The notes under the pieces are model-generated. The model was not told the DNA's origin and did no database searches. It saw only the letters and a list, made by a program, of their open reading frames with translations. The position numbers and the translations under genes are program-made. Below, one piece after another: positions 25,480 to 34,204 of a DNA stretch of 64,000 nucleotides (positions within the stretch are counted from its first letter, which is position 1; each line of letters begins with the position of its first letter). The DNA lies in assembly GCF_022430545.2 (NCBI RefSeq), contig NZ_CP092488.2:2790001-2854000 (forward strand). Direction: 5' to 3'. The DNA is from Mycobacterium paraterrae (GTDB lineage: Bacteria; Actinomycetota; Actinomycetes; Mycobacteriales; Mycobacteriaceae).

Positions 25480-26084
25480 TACTTGCACAACTCCAGGGCG
25501 TGGTCGAAGCCGGAGTTACCCTCTTTGATCAAATTCGCTTGGGCCGGATCATCGTTTCTTAAGCCAGCCAGGTAGTTCTCGCCCAGATCGAGCAAGATTT
25601 GCGAGAGATGACGGATCGAATCAGCGATCGCCTCGGGCGTGGCGGCGTCCAAATGATCGCGTAAATACCAACCGCCCGCAATGATTGCGAGTCGTGAATC
25701 AGCGGCTTGAGCCTCCGCCATAGCAGGGTCATCGCTCTGATGCGATTGTGAGCCCGAGCCAGCGTGCTGCGTAACGCCTTTGTTCACGACATCCAGTGCC
25801 GCACACGCCTTTGCCTTCGCGTCGGCGATCTGCTGCTCGGTATACGTCGGGGTGCTCGGAGAGGCCTTTGTCGCTGGCGGCGGGGGCGTCGGCCGAAACC
25901 AGCCGACAATCGCCAGACCCGTCGCGATCACGGCAATCGCAAGCGCGGCGTAGGTCAATCCGCGCGACTGGCCCTTGGCAGGCGCGGGTTGCCACAGCGG
26001 CGGGCCCGGCTGAAACCCGGTCGGCGCAGGCGGAAACCCAGCTCCAGGCCCGTGCATAGGTCCGCTCGACGGATTTTCCGACAT
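25479..26084 (-). CDS. Single-pass membrane protein heading the CpnT-like locus
   Basis: A 201-residue protein with a Pro/Gly-rich cytoplasmic N terminus (about 1-45), one transmembrane helix (YAALAIAVIATGLAIVGWF, about 46-64), a Pro/Thr stalk and a helical extracytoplasmic domain with two Cys (AKACAALDVVNK and the C-terminal ALELCK) that may form a disulphide. Proteins of this type (for example Rv3901c) accompany ESX toxins. It is the first gene of the seven-gene unit; 119 bp separate it from the divergent Rv0508, and the promoter of the locus should lie there. Confidence 0.7.
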   Translation of the reverse strand: MSENPSSGPMHGPGAGFPPAPTGFQPGPPLWQPAPAKGQSRGLTYAALAIAVIATGLAIVGWFRPTPPPPATKASPSTPTYTEQQIADAKAKACAALDVVNKGVTQHAGSGSQSHQSDDPAMAEAQAADSRLAIIAGGWYLRDHLDAATPEAIADSIRHLSQILLDLGENYLAGLRNDDPAQANLIKEGNSGFDHALELCK

Positions 26085-26203
26085 GGTGCGATGTTATCGC
26101 TGATCACCGATTCCGGTATTCAGCTTTTGTCCGCCGAACGTCGTCGTCGGATGCGCTTTTCCGCGTTTTCCATCGGCCTGCCCGCCCTGACAGACTGGGC
26201 CCC

Positions 26204-26464
26204 ATGAGTCGTCGACAAGTGCAGCTGTTGACCCGCGCCGGCTGCACGATCTGCGACGGAGTCCACGCGCAGCTGAAAAAGCTCGCGGCCGAGCTCGACT
26301 TCGACCTCGAAACCACCGACGTCGACGCCGAGGCCTCGACGGGCGACACGTCACTCAGAGCAGAATTCGGCGACCGGCTTCCGGTGGTCCTGCTCGACGG
26401 CCGCGAACACAGCTACTGGGAACTCGACGAACCCCGGCTGCGCTCAGATCTCGCCAACGGGTGA
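26204..26464 (+). CDS. Glutaredoxin-like protein (Rv0508)
   Basis: An 86-residue thioredoxin-fold protein of the glutaredoxin-like DUF836 family. The redox motif is CTIC in LLTRAGCTICDG at residues 14-17; the cis-Pro is in RLPVVLLDG. Its partner may be mycothiol, whose synthesis begins with mshA in this window, but the sequence does not show this. It is divergent from the toxin locus and 97 bp before hemA. Confidence 0.85.
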   Translation: MSRRQVQLLTRAGCTICDGVHAQLKKLAAELDFDLETTDVDAEASTGDTSLRAEFGDRLPVVLLDGREHSYWELDEPRLRSDLANG

Positions 26465-26561
26465 CTTCGCCGTAAATTTGGTGGCCTTTCAGGTAACCGA
26501 CTACGGTGGATAGCAGTCAATTCACCGGTGTTAGCAAGGGAGCAGGCCAGGTGATCCAGCC

Positions 26562-27905
26562 GTGAGCGTCCTGCTCTTCGGTGTGTCGCACCGCAGCGCG
26601 CCAGTCTCCGTCCTCGAGCAGCTCAGCACCGACGAGTCCGAGCAGATCAAGCTCGTCGACCGGATCATGCAGTCACCGCTGGTGACCGAGGCGATGGTGC
26701 TCTCCACATGCAACCGCGTCGAGGTCTACGCGGTCGTCGAGGCGTTCCACGGCGGACTGTCGGCCATCGGCCAGGTCCTCGCCGACCACTCCGGCATGTC
26801 GGTGCCCGACCTGACCAAGCACGCCTACGTCCGCTACAGCGAGGCCGCCGTCGAGCACCTGTTCGCCGTGGCCAGCGGCCTGGATTCGGCGGTCGTCGGC
26901 GAACAGCAGGTGCTCGGGCAGGTCCGGCGCGCGTATGCGGCCGCCGAGGTCAACCGCACTGTCGGCCGGACGCTGCACGAGCTGGCTCAGCGCGCGCTCG
27001 CGGTGGGCAAGCGGGTGCATTCCGAAACGGGTATCGACGCGGCCGGCGCATCCGTCGTCTCCGTCGCGCTCGGCATGGCGGACACCAGGCTCGAAGGCCT
27101 GCAGGGCAAGACCGCCGTCGTCGTCGGCGCCGGGGCCATGGGCGGCCTGTCGGTCGCCCACCTGACTCGGGCTGGGATCGGCCGCATCTACGTCGTCAAC
27201 CGCTCCTTGCCGCGGGCGCAGCGGCTGGCCCGCAAGCTGCGCGAATCCGGCACCGCCGCCGAGGCATTGAGCTTGGACAAGCTGTCGACGGCGCTGGCCG
27301 ATGCGCACGTCGTGGTCAGCTGTACCGGCGCGGTGCGCCCGGTGGTGTCGCTGGCCGACGTGCACAACGCGCTGGCCGCCTCTCGCCGCGACGACCAGCC
27401 GCTGGTGATCTGCGACTTGGGCATGCCCCGCGACGTCGACCCGGCGGTTTCCGGACTGCCCGGCGTCTGGGTGGTCGACATGGACCGCATCCAGCGCGAG
27501 CCGACCGCCAAGGCCGCCGCGAAAGACGCCGACGCCGCCCGCCACATGGTCGCCGCCGAGGTTGCCACCTACCTGGCCGGCCAGCGGATGGCCGAAGTGA
27601 CTCCGACCGTCACCGCGCTTCGTCAGCGCGCCGCCGACGTGGTCGAAGCCGAACTCTTGCGTCTCGAAAATCGGCTTCCCGGGCTCGAGGCCGCGCAAAA
27701 AGACGAAGTCGCCCGCACGGTCCGCCGTGTCGTCGACAAGCTGCTACACGCGCCTACCGTGCGGATCAAGCAGCTGGCCAGCGCACCAGGTGGAGACAGC
27801 TACGCCGAAGCGCTCAGGGAGCTGTTCGAGCTCGACCAGACCGCCGTCGACGCCGTCGCGAATGTCGGTGAATTACCCACTGCCTCAACGGATTTAGCAG
27901 AGTAG
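26562..27905 (+). CDS. hemA: Glutamyl-tRNA reductase
   Basis: HemA reduces glutamyl-tRNA(Glu) to glutamate-1-semialdehyde with NADPH, the first step of tetrapyrrole synthesis. The 447-residue sequence has the N-terminal catalytic domain with the nucleophile Cys50 in LSTCNRVEVYA, EQQVLGQVRRAY, the NADPH Rossmann motif VVGAGAMGGLS, DLGMPRDVDP and the C-terminal dimerisation helices (VVDKLLHAPTVRIKQLA). GTG 26562 gives the expected N terminus SVLLFGVSHRSAP. A five-codon GTG ORF (26551-26565) overlaps this start. The hemA-hemC-hemD-hemB genes follow each other as in M. tuberculosis. Confidence 0.97.
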   Translation: MSVLLFGVSHRSAPVSVLEQLSTDESEQIKLVDRIMQSPLVTEAMVLSTCNRVEVYAVVEAFHGGLSAIGQVLADHSGMSVPDLTKHAYVRYSEAAVEHLFAVASGLDSAVVGEQQVLGQVRRAYAAAEVNRTVGRTLHELAQRALAVGKRVHSETGIDAAGASVVSVALGMADTRLEGLQGKTAVVVGAGAMGGLSVAHLTRAGIGRIYVVNRSLPRAQRLARKLRESGTAAEALSLDKLSTALADAHVVVSCTGAVRPVVSLADVHNALAASRRDDQPLVICDLGMPRDVDPAVSGLPGVWVVDMDRIQREPTAKAAAKDADAARHMVAAEVATYLAGQRMAEVTPTVTALRQRAADVVEAELLRLENRLPGLEAAQKDEVARTVRRVVDKLLHAPTVRIKQLASAPGGDSYAEALRELFELDQTAVDAVANVGELPTASTDLAE

Positions 27906-27918
27906 CCGCTTGCCCGAC

Positions 27919-28845
27919 GTGATCCGGATCGGTACCCGTGGTAGCTTGCTGGCCACCACCCAGGCCGGCGCCATTCGCGACGCTTTAGTGGCCAACGGCC
28001 ACCCGGCAGAACTCGTCATCATCAGCACCGCTGGCGACCAGTCGCACGAGCCGATTGCCGACATCGGCGTCGGCGTCTTCACCGCGGCGCTACGCGAAGC
28101 CATCGCTGCCGACGAGGTCGACATGGCCGTTCATTCGTACAAGGACCTGCCCACCGCGCAGGACGAGCGATTCGTGATCGCGGCCATCCCGCCACGGGAA
28201 GATCCCCGCGATGCGCTGGTGGCCCGCGACGGGTTGGTGCTGGGAGAGCTGCCGGGCGGGGCAGTCGTGGGCACATCGTCGCCCCGTCGGGCCGCGCAGC
28301 TTAGAGCACTGGGTCTCGGTTTGGAAATTCGCCCCCTACGAGGCAACCTAGACACCAGGTTGAACAGGGTAAGCAGTGGTGATTTGGACGCGATCGTGGT
28401 TGCTCGGGCGGGTCTGACCCGACTCGGACGTCTCGACGACGTCACCGAGACGCTGGAGCCGGTGCAAATGCTGCCGGCGCCGGCTCAAGGAGCTCTCGCC
28501 GTTGAGTGCCGAGCTGGGGATTCCCGGCTCGCGATTCTGCTGGCAGAGCTGGACGACGCCGACACCCGCGCGGCCGTCACGGCAGAGCGTGCCCTGCTCG
28601 CCGAACTGGAGGCGGGTTGCTCCGCGCCGGTGGGTGCGATCGCGGAAGTGGTCGAGTCCATCGACGAGGACGGCCACATCTTCGAGGAGCTGTCGCTGCG
28701 CAGCTGTGTGGCGGCCCTGGACGGATCCGACGTGATCCGCGCGTCCGGGATCGGCAGTCCGGATCGGGCACGAGAGCTAGGGCTCTCGGTGGCCGCCGAG
28801 CTGTTCGACTTGGGCGCACGGGAAGTCATGTCGAGCGCGCGATAA
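27919..28845 (+). CDS. hemC: Porphobilinogen deaminase (hydroxymethylbilane synthase)
   Basis: HemC polymerises four porphobilinogens to hydroxymethylbilane. The sequence has RIGTRGSLLATTQA at the N terminus, VHSYKDLPT with the Asp-loop lysine, GTSSPRRAAQLRALG, PLRGNLDTRL, LPAPAQGALAVECR, and the dipyrromethane-attachment cysteine in LEAGCSAPVGA. GTG 27919 (VIRIGTRGS) corresponds to the start of the M. tuberculosis protein and gives 308 residues; an in-frame TTG at 27910 also exists and neither has a clear ribosome site. It starts 13 bp after hemA and is probably translated from the same mRNA. Confidence 0.95.
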   Translation: MIRIGTRGSLLATTQAGAIRDALVANGHPAELVIISTAGDQSHEPIADIGVGVFTAALREAIAADEVDMAVHSYKDLPTAQDERFVIAAIPPREDPRDALVARDGLVLGELPGGAVVGTSSPRRAAQLRALGLGLEIRPLRGNLDTRLNRVSSGDLDAIVVARAGLTRLGRLDDVTETLEPVQMLPAPAQGALAVECRAGDSRLAILLAELDDADTRAAVTAERALLAELEAGCSAPVGAIAEVVESIDEDGHIFEELSLRSCVAALDGSDVIRASGIGSPDRARELGLSVAAELFDLGAREVMSSAR

Positions 28846-28883
28846 CCCACGCGCGCCAACGAGGTAGGTAGGTAGGAGCGACG

Positions 28884-30545
28884 ATGACGACGCGAGGGCG
28901 CAAGCCGAGGCCCGGCCGCATCATGTTCGTGGGTTTGGGTCCAGGCGACCCGGCCCTGCTGACCACGCGGGCCGCGGCGGTGCTGGCCAATGCCCCCCTG
29001 GTGTTCATTGATCCCGACGTGCCCGAGGCGGTACTGGCGTTGATCGGCAAGGATCTGCCGCCAGTCTCCGGGCCTGCGCCGGCTGAACCGGCTGCGCAGT
29101 CGGGCAACGACGACACCGCGGGTGCCGACGCCGGCGACCAACCCCCCGCCGTGGTGTCGGTTGGGCCTGACGTGCGGCCGGCCCTGGGCGACCCCGCCGA
29201 GGTGGCCAAGACGCTGGTCGCCGAGGCGCGCACCGGCGCCGACGTGGTCCGGCTCGTCTCGGGCGACCCGCTGTCGGTGGACTCGGTGATCACCGAAGTC
29301 AACACCGTGGCGCGCAGCCACCTGCACTTCGAGATCGTGCCGGGCCTGGCCGCCAGCGACGCGGTGCCGACCTACGCCGGTCTGCCGCTGGGCTCCTCAC
29401 ACACCGTCGCCGACGTCCGCGGGGACGTCGACTGGGGCGCGCTGGCCGCGGGACCTGGCCCGCTGATCCTGCAGGCCACGTCGTCGCATGTCGCCGATGC
29501 GGCGCGCACGCTGATCGAGTACGGCCTGGCCGACACCACGCCCTGCGTGGTCACGTCGTCGGGCACCACGTGCCAGCAGCGCTCGGTGGAGTCGACGCTG
29601 GGCGGGCTGACCGATTCGACGCTGCTGCTCGCACCGGACGGCGCCGCGCCGTCACCGGTGATCGTCACGATCGGCAAGACCGTCGCCAATCGCGCCAAGC
29701 TGAACTGGTGGGAGAGCCGCGCGCTGTACGGCTGGACCGTGCTGGTGCCGCGCACCAAGGACCAGGCCGGCGAGATGAGCGAGCGGTTGACCGCGCACGG
29801 CGCATTGCCGATCGAGGTGCCGACCATCGCCGTCGAGCCGCCGCGCAGCCCCGCGCAGATGGAGCGTGCGGTCAAGGGCTTGGTCGACGGTCGCTACCAG
29901 TGGGTGGTGTTCACCTCGACCAACGCGGTGCGCGCGGTGTGGGAGAAGTTCGGCGAGTTCGGTCTGGACGCCCGCGCATTCTCCGGTGTGAAGATCGCCT
30001 GCGTCGGCGAATCGACCGCCGACCGGGTCCGAGCGTTCGGGATCAGCCCAGAGCTGGTGCCCTCCGGCGAGCAGTCGTCGTTGGGCCTGCTCGACGAATT
30101 CCCGGACTACGACAGCATTTTCGACCCGGTGAACCGGGTGCTGCTGCCGCGTGCCGACATCGCTACCGAGACGCTGGCCGAGGGCCTGCGCGAACGCGGC
30201 TGGGAGATCGAAGACGTCACCGCTTACCGGACCGTGCGGGCCGCCCCGCCGCCGGCGGCCACCCGCGAAATGATCAAGACCGGTGGCTTCGATGCGGTGT
30301 GCTTCACCTCCAGCTCGACGGTGCGCAACCTGGTCGGCATCGCCGGCAAGCCGCACGCCCGCACGATCGTCGCCTGTATCGGGCCGAAAACCGCTGAGAC
30401 GGCAGCCGAATTCGGCTTGCGCGTCGACGTGCAGCCCGAGACCGCGGCGGTCGGTCCGCTGATCGAGGCCTTGGCCGAGCATGCCGCGCGACTGCGCGCC
30501 GAGGGTGCGCTGCCGCCGCCGCGTAAGAAGAGCCGCAGGCGATGA
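28884..30545 (+). CDS. hemD: Uroporphyrinogen-III synthase fused to a uroporphyrinogen-III C-methyltransferase-like domain
   Basis: A 553-residue fusion. Residues ~10-265 are a tetrapyrrole methylase (SUMT-like) domain: MFVGLGPGDPALLTTRA, RLVSGDPLSVD, and YAGLPLGSSHTVADVRG. Residues ~275-535 are uroporphyrinogen-III synthase (LVPRTKDQAGEMSERL, VFTSTNAVRAVWEKF, CVGESTADRVRAFG, CFTSSSTVRNLVG). Together they close hydroxymethylbilane to uroporphyrinogen III and could methylate it towards sirohaem or cobalamin. An acidic Pro-rich insertion (about 57-90) interrupts the methylase domain. A short GTAG-like repeat (28862-28876) precedes the ATG and includes AGGAG, a good ribosome site. Confidence 0.9.
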   Translation: MTTRGRKPRPGRIMFVGLGPGDPALLTTRAAAVLANAPLVFIDPDVPEAVLALIGKDLPPVSGPAPAEPAAQSGNDDTAGADAGDQPPAVVSVGPDVRPALGDPAEVAKTLVAEARTGADVVRLVSGDPLSVDSVITEVNTVARSHLHFEIVPGLAASDAVPTYAGLPLGSSHTVADVRGDVDWGALAAGPGPLILQATSSHVADAARTLIEYGLADTTPCVVTSSGTTCQQRSVESTLGGLTDSTLLLAPDGAAPSPVIVTIGKTVANRAKLNWWESRALYGWTVLVPRTKDQAGEMSERLTAHGALPIEVPTIAVEPPRSPAQMERAVKGLVDGRYQWVVFTSTNAVRAVWEKFGEFGLDARAFSGVKIACVGESTADRVRAFGISPELVPSGEQSSLGLLDEFPDYDSIFDPVNRVLLPRADIATETLAEGLRERGWEIEDVTAYRTVRAAPPPAATREMIKTGGFDAVCFTSSSTVRNLVGIAGKPHARTIVACIGPKTAETAAEFGLRVDVQPETAAVGPLIEALAEHAARLRAEGALPPPRKKSRRR

Positions 30546-30553
30546 CCTGTCGC

Positions 30554-30618
30554 ACGTTGAGTCTGCGCCCACGGCGTAAAAGTGCGAGCAACGCCCGCCC
30601 TGGACGCAGAGTCAACGT
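30554..30618. repeat. Inverted repeat between hemD and hemB
   Basis: The 17-nt arms at 30554-30570 and 30602-30618 are complementary at 15 positions (core CGTTGA..TCTGCG against CGCAGA..TCAACG). The right half from AAGTGCGAG (30580) to 30617 is similar to 52690-52727, so this is a dispersed element. Its right arm ends 6 bp before the hemB start and overlaps the leader, so a folded form could affect hemB translation. Confidence 0.65.
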
Positions 30619-30624
30619 AGGGGA

Positions 30625-31602
30625 ATGAGCATGCGGCAGCGTCCGCGTCGGCTCCGGTCGACCCCGGCGATGCGCCGGCTGGTCGCGCAAACCTCGCTCG
30701 AGCCAAGGCATTTGGTGCTGCCGATGTTCGTCGCCGACGGCATCGACGAGCCGGCTCCCGTCGCGTCGATGCCGGGCGTCTACCAACACACCCGCGACTC
30801 GCTGCGTAAAGCCGCCGCCGAAGCGGTGAGCGCAGGGGTGGGCGGGCTGATGCTGTTCGGCGTTCCGCGGGCCGAAGACAAAGACGCTGTCGGGTCGGCA
30901 GGATCGGACCCCGACGGGATCCTCAACGTGGCACTGCGAGACCTTGCCAACGACCTCGGCGACTCGACCGTGCTGATGGCCGACACCTGCCTGGACGAAT
31001 TCACCGATCACGGCCACTGCGGCGTGCTCGACGAACGCGGTCGCGTCGACAACGACACCACCTTGAAGCGCTACGTGGAACTGGCTGTGGCACAGGCTGA
31101 TTCGGGGGCACACGTGGTGGGGCCGAGCGGCATGATGGACGGCCAGGTGGCGGCCATCCGCGATGGCCTGGATGCCGCCGGGCATGCCGACGTGATCATC
31201 CTGGCCTACGCGGCCAAATTCGCGTCGGCGTTCTATGGCCCCTTCCGAGACGCGGTGAGCTCCAGCCTGATCGGCGACCGGCGCACCTATCAACAGGAGC
31301 CGGGCAACGCCCGCGAAGCGCTGCGCGAAGTCCAACTCGACCTCGACGAGGGTGCCGACATCGTGATGGTGAAACCCGCGATGAGCTACCTCGACGTGGT
31401 GGCCGCGGCCGCCGCGATCTCGCCCGTTCCCGTCGCCGCGTACCAAGTGTCGGGGGAGTACGCGATGATCGCGGCAGCGGCCGCGAACGGCTGGATCGAT
31501 GAGCGTGCGGCCGCGCTCGAATCGTTGACCAGCATCCGCCGTGCCGGCGCCGATATCGTGCTCACCTACTGGGCCGCGAGCGCGGCCGACTGGTTGTCGT
31601 GA
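30625..31602 (+). CDS. hemB: Delta-aminolevulinic acid dehydratase (porphobilinogen synthase)
   Basis: HemB condenses two 5-aminolevulinates into porphobilinogen. The 325-residue sequence contains the metal site region MADTCLDEFTDHGHCGVL. The two active-site lysines are in ILAYAAKFASAFYGPFR and VMVKPAMSYLD, and GPSGMMDGQV and YQVSGEYAMI are also present. The two Cys of the TC..HC motif are kept, while the full zinc-type three-Cys set is not obvious. ATG 30625 follows GGGGA. The stop overlaps the GTG or precedes the start of the next gene by a few bases. Confidence 0.97.
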   Translation: MSMRQRPRRLRSTPAMRRLVAQTSLEPRHLVLPMFVADGIDEPAPVASMPGVYQHTRDSLRKAAAEAVSAGVGGLMLFGVPRAEDKDAVGSAGSDPDGILNVALRDLANDLGDSTVLMADTCLDEFTDHGHCGVLDERGRVDNDTTLKRYVELAVAQADSGAHVVGPSGMMDGQVAAIRDGLDAAGHADVIILAYAAKFASAFYGPFRDAVSSSLIGDRRTYQQEPGNAREALREVQLDLDEGADIVMVKPAMSYLDVVAAAAAISPVPVAAYQVSGEYAMIAAAAANGWIDERAAALESLTSIRRAGADIVLTYWAASAADWLS

Positions 31603-32051
31603 CGGGTCCCGTCGGACCGGGTTGGGGTCAACAGCCCCCGGTCAATCCCGAGGCGCCGAACCGGCCGGTCGACGTCGATACCGGCTTCTGGTTGTGGCTG
31701 GTCGCCGTCCCGCTGATGGTGATCGGTTACGCCGCCGACCTCGTCGGCTCGTCGGACGGCCAGCGCGCCACGCCGCTGCTCGTTGCGTCCGGGCTCTTCA
31801 CCGCGGTGCTGTGCGCTATCGTCGTGACCTTCCTGATCCTGATGCGGGCCGGATACCGTTGGGCCCGTACGACATTGACGGGCGGGGCGATCGCTACCGT
31901 CGTCTACGTCGGTACCCGCCTGTTCAGCGCCACGTGGCCGCCCGTCTATGCGGTCGTATGTGGCGCGGCCGGCATCACCGGGTCGGTGCTGATCGCAGGC
32001 GGCATGTTCTTGTTGCATCGCAGCGATGCGCACAACTACTTCACCAGGTGA
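31599..32051 (+). CDS. Small four-helix membrane protein
   Basis: A 150-residue protein with a Pro-rich hydrophilic start (TGPVGPGWGQQPPVNPEAP) and four hydrophobic helices: FWLWLVAVPLMVIGYAADLV, LLVASGLFTAVLCAIVVTFLIL, TLTGGAIATVVYVG and VYAVVCGAAGITGSVLIAGG. GTG 31599 overlaps the hemB TGA (GTGA), so it is coupled to the haem operon. Short proteins of this shape are common in mycobacteria; no function is known. It is not in this place in M. tuberculosis as I remember it. Confidence 0.7.
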   Translation: MTGPVGPGWGQQPPVNPEAPNRPVDVDTGFWLWLVAVPLMVIGYAADLVGSSDGQRATPLLVASGLFTAVLCAIVVTFLILMRAGYRWARTTLTGGAIATVVYVGTRLFSATWPPVYAVVCGAAGITGSVLIAGGMFLLHRSDAHNYFTR

Positions 32052-32134
32052 GCGCCAAAAAAGGGTGAAGTGTCAGGCCTCGCGGTGCGATATACGATTT
32101 CGGCCAGTTAGTCGAGTCGACATCGGGGGTCGCT

Positions 32135-32431
32135 GTGGACAACCTCAGGATCAAGCCTGAAGAGGTCTTTCACGCCGCGACGGTCGGTCGTGACCACCAC
32201 GAAGAACTGGCGGGCACCTACGCCTCGACCCAGTCGCAGGGATGGGATGCCGAGTCCGGGTGGGTCGGCTCCTCGGGCGCGGCGCTGTCGGGTCTGCTCG
32301 ACCGGTGGCAGTCGCATGCCGGCGACCACCACCGGATGCTCAATGACCACCACGACGGACTCGACGCCGCGGCGACGGCCTTCAGCGAGATGGACAAAGA
32401 CGCCAGTCAGCGGTTGAAACTCGGCCGATGA
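32135..32431 (+). CDS. WXG100-like small protein (Rv2798c-like)
   Basis: A 98-residue helical protein without signal peptide. It has a WVG turn (SGWVGSSGAALSGLLDRWQSH, with the turn near residue 44) and a HHRMLNDHHDGLDAAATAFSEMD second helix, the pattern of ESX-type substrates or partners. GTG start. The end overlaps the next ATG (ATGA), and the next gene also starts with a WXG-like helical part followed by a hydrolase. The arrangement resembles Rv2798c-Rv2797c-lppV from memory. Confidence 0.65.
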   Translation: MDNLRIKPEEVFHAATVGRDHHEELAGTYASTQSQGWDAESGWVGSSGAALSGLLDRWQSHAGDHHRMLNDHHDGLDAAATAFSEMDKDASQRLKLGR

Positions 32432-34203
32432 CGCTGTCGCTAGCCGACATCGAGGCATGGGATGACGCCGCGATCGAGCAGGTGTTCTTGGCGGCGACGC
32501 TTCGTGCCGAGGGCGCGGAGACCACCGGTAACACCGTCGGAGACCTGCTCACGTTCGTCGATTGGCACGGCGAGACGGCCGAGGCCGCCCGCGAGTCAGC
32601 CAATCGAATCAAGGTCACGCTGGCCGACCACGCGGAAGACTGCAAGCGGGTGGCCACCGCGGCGCACAAGGCGTCCGCGGAAGTCGCCGACCTGAAATAC
32701 CGGCTGTCGACGATCAAAGCCGAAGCCAACGCGGCGCAACTCAGCATCAACGAGCAGACCGGCGCGGTCACCTCCAAGGCCACGGTCATGACGGTGCAAA
32801 TGAAGAAGCAGCAGGACGCGGTCAAAGCCGACGTCGAGAGCCGGATCCGGCAACTGATCGCTGACGCCGACGGCGTCGACCGCGACCTGGCGACCGCCAT
32901 CAAAGCCGCCGACGGCGCCGCAGCCGCGCCGGCGCCAACCGCTCCCAAGCCGAATCTGCCGAAGGCGCCGGACAATTCGGCGAAGCCGACCGACGTCAAG
33001 AAGTGGTGGGACGGCCTGACGCCGCAACAGCAATCCGATTACCTGGCCAACGACCCAGGCGCGCTCGACCGCGACGGGATCCCGACCGCAGTCCGTGACG
33101 CCGGTAACCGCATCCGGCTGCCACACGAACTCGGCGTCGCCAAACAGACGCTGGACCGGGCACACGACGACGCCATACATTCCACGGGCAGCACCGGATT
33201 CGCCAACGCCGAAGCGCTCGCCAAGGCGCAAACCCGCTACAACGACCTGCAGGCCATCCAGAGCGTGCTGTACCCGACGAACTCGAACGGGACGCCGCGA
33301 GCCATCGACCCCGCCGACCGTCGCAGCCTCATCATGCTCGACACGAAATCCAACGAGAATCACGTCTTCGCCGCCATCGGTGTCGGCGACGTCGACAACG
33401 CCACGCATCTCGGGGTCACCACCGGCGGGGTCGGCACCAACGCGACCAGCCTGCCCGGCATGGTCGACGAGGCCACCAACCTGCGTCACACCACGACGCA
33501 AATCCTGCAGCAGTCAGGCAATCTCAACCCGAACTCGGTGGCCACCGTCGCCTGGGTGGGTTACGAACCACCCGCGTCGATGACCGACCTCAGCGTCGCC
33601 AGCGACGCGGGGGCCAAGGCGGCGGCGCCGCACCTAAACAGCTTCTGGCAGGGGCTGGCGGCGACAAGCGAAAATCCGTCACAGCAGATCACCGCGTTCG
33701 GACACTCCTACGGATCGCTGGTCACCAGCCTGGCGCTGCAACAGGGGGACAGCCACGTCCACGACGTCGTCTTCTACGGCTCGCCCGGGCTGGAGCTCAA
33801 CAGCGTCGGCGATCTGCATTTGGCGCCAGGCGGGCACGCGTTCTTCGAGGAGGCGGCACGCGATCCGATCGCCCTGATACAAAAGGCCCCGGAGTACGGG
33901 CAGGCACTGCTTCCCGCGCTCGCCGTGCCTCCGCTGGCGCCGTTCGGCGTGCTGGGCCTGATCGACGTGCTCGGCGGCAGCGGCGTCAACGACCAGTGGT
34001 TCGGCAACACTCCCAACCAGGTCGCCGGCATCGTCCCGCTGTCGACGTCGGCCGGCGTCGACCCGATTCTGGGCATCGATCGAGCCGCGGCCGAGGTGCA
34101 CGCCGACTATCCCCGCGCCGTCGACGGGACGTTGCGGATGTCGGGATACAACTTGGCCGCCGTGTTGTCCGGGGTGCCGCATGCGGCCAAGACGGGCAAG
34201 TGA
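32428..34203 (+). CDS. Alpha/beta hydrolase (DUF1023) with N-terminal ESX-like coiled region (Rv2797c-like)
   Basis: The 591-residue protein has a helical/coiled N terminus (about 1-165, including VDWHGETAEAARESANRI and the long heptad-like stretch ending DRDLATAIKAA), a Pro/Ala linker (about 166-195), and a DUF1023 alpha/beta hydrolase domain (about 285-530). The nucleophile elbow is GHSYGSLVTSLAL near residue 427, with VVFYGSPG after it, the usual DUF1023 order. A serine hydrolase acting on lipids or peptides outside the cytoplasm is plausible, with the N-terminal part acting as an ESX export signal. ATGA overlap with the preceding WXG-like gene supports a joint function. Confidence 0.75.
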   Translation: MTLSLADIEAWDDAAIEQVFLAATLRAEGAETTGNTVGDLLTFVDWHGETAEAARESANRIKVTLADHAEDCKRVATAAHKASAEVADLKYRLSTIKAEANAAQLSINEQTGAVTSKATVMTVQMKKQQDAVKADVESRIRQLIADADGVDRDLATAIKAADGAAAAPAPTAPKPNLPKAPDNSAKPTDVKKWWDGLTPQQQSDYLANDPGALDRDGIPTAVRDAGNRIRLPHELGVAKQTLDRAHDDAIHSTGSTGFANAEALAKAQTRYNDLQAIQSVLYPTNSNGTPRAIDPADRRSLIMLDTKSNENHVFAAIGVGDVDNATHLGVTTGGVGTNATSLPGMVDEATNLRHTTTQILQQSGNLNPNSVATVAWVGYEPPASMTDLSVASDAGAKAAAPHLNSFWQGLAATSENPSQQITAFGHSYGSLVTSLALQQGDSHVHDVVFYGSPGLELNSVGDLHLAPGGHAFFEEAARDPIALIQKAPEYGQALLPALAVPPLAPFGVLGLIDVLGGSGVNDQWFGNTPNQVAGIVPLSTSAGVDPILGIDRAAAEVHADYPRAVDGTLRMSGYNLAAVLSGVPHAAKTGK

Positions 34204-34204
34204 G

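Noticed and set aside
19211..26203. The toxin locus as part of a prophage or integrative element
   Set aside because: No integrase, transposase, tRNA or flanking direct repeat was seen; the two borders are ordinary backbone genes.
28861..28877. A GTAG microsatellite before hemD that might be phase-variable
   Set aside because: Only three units are present and they form a good ribosome-binding site; too short to call a variable repeat.
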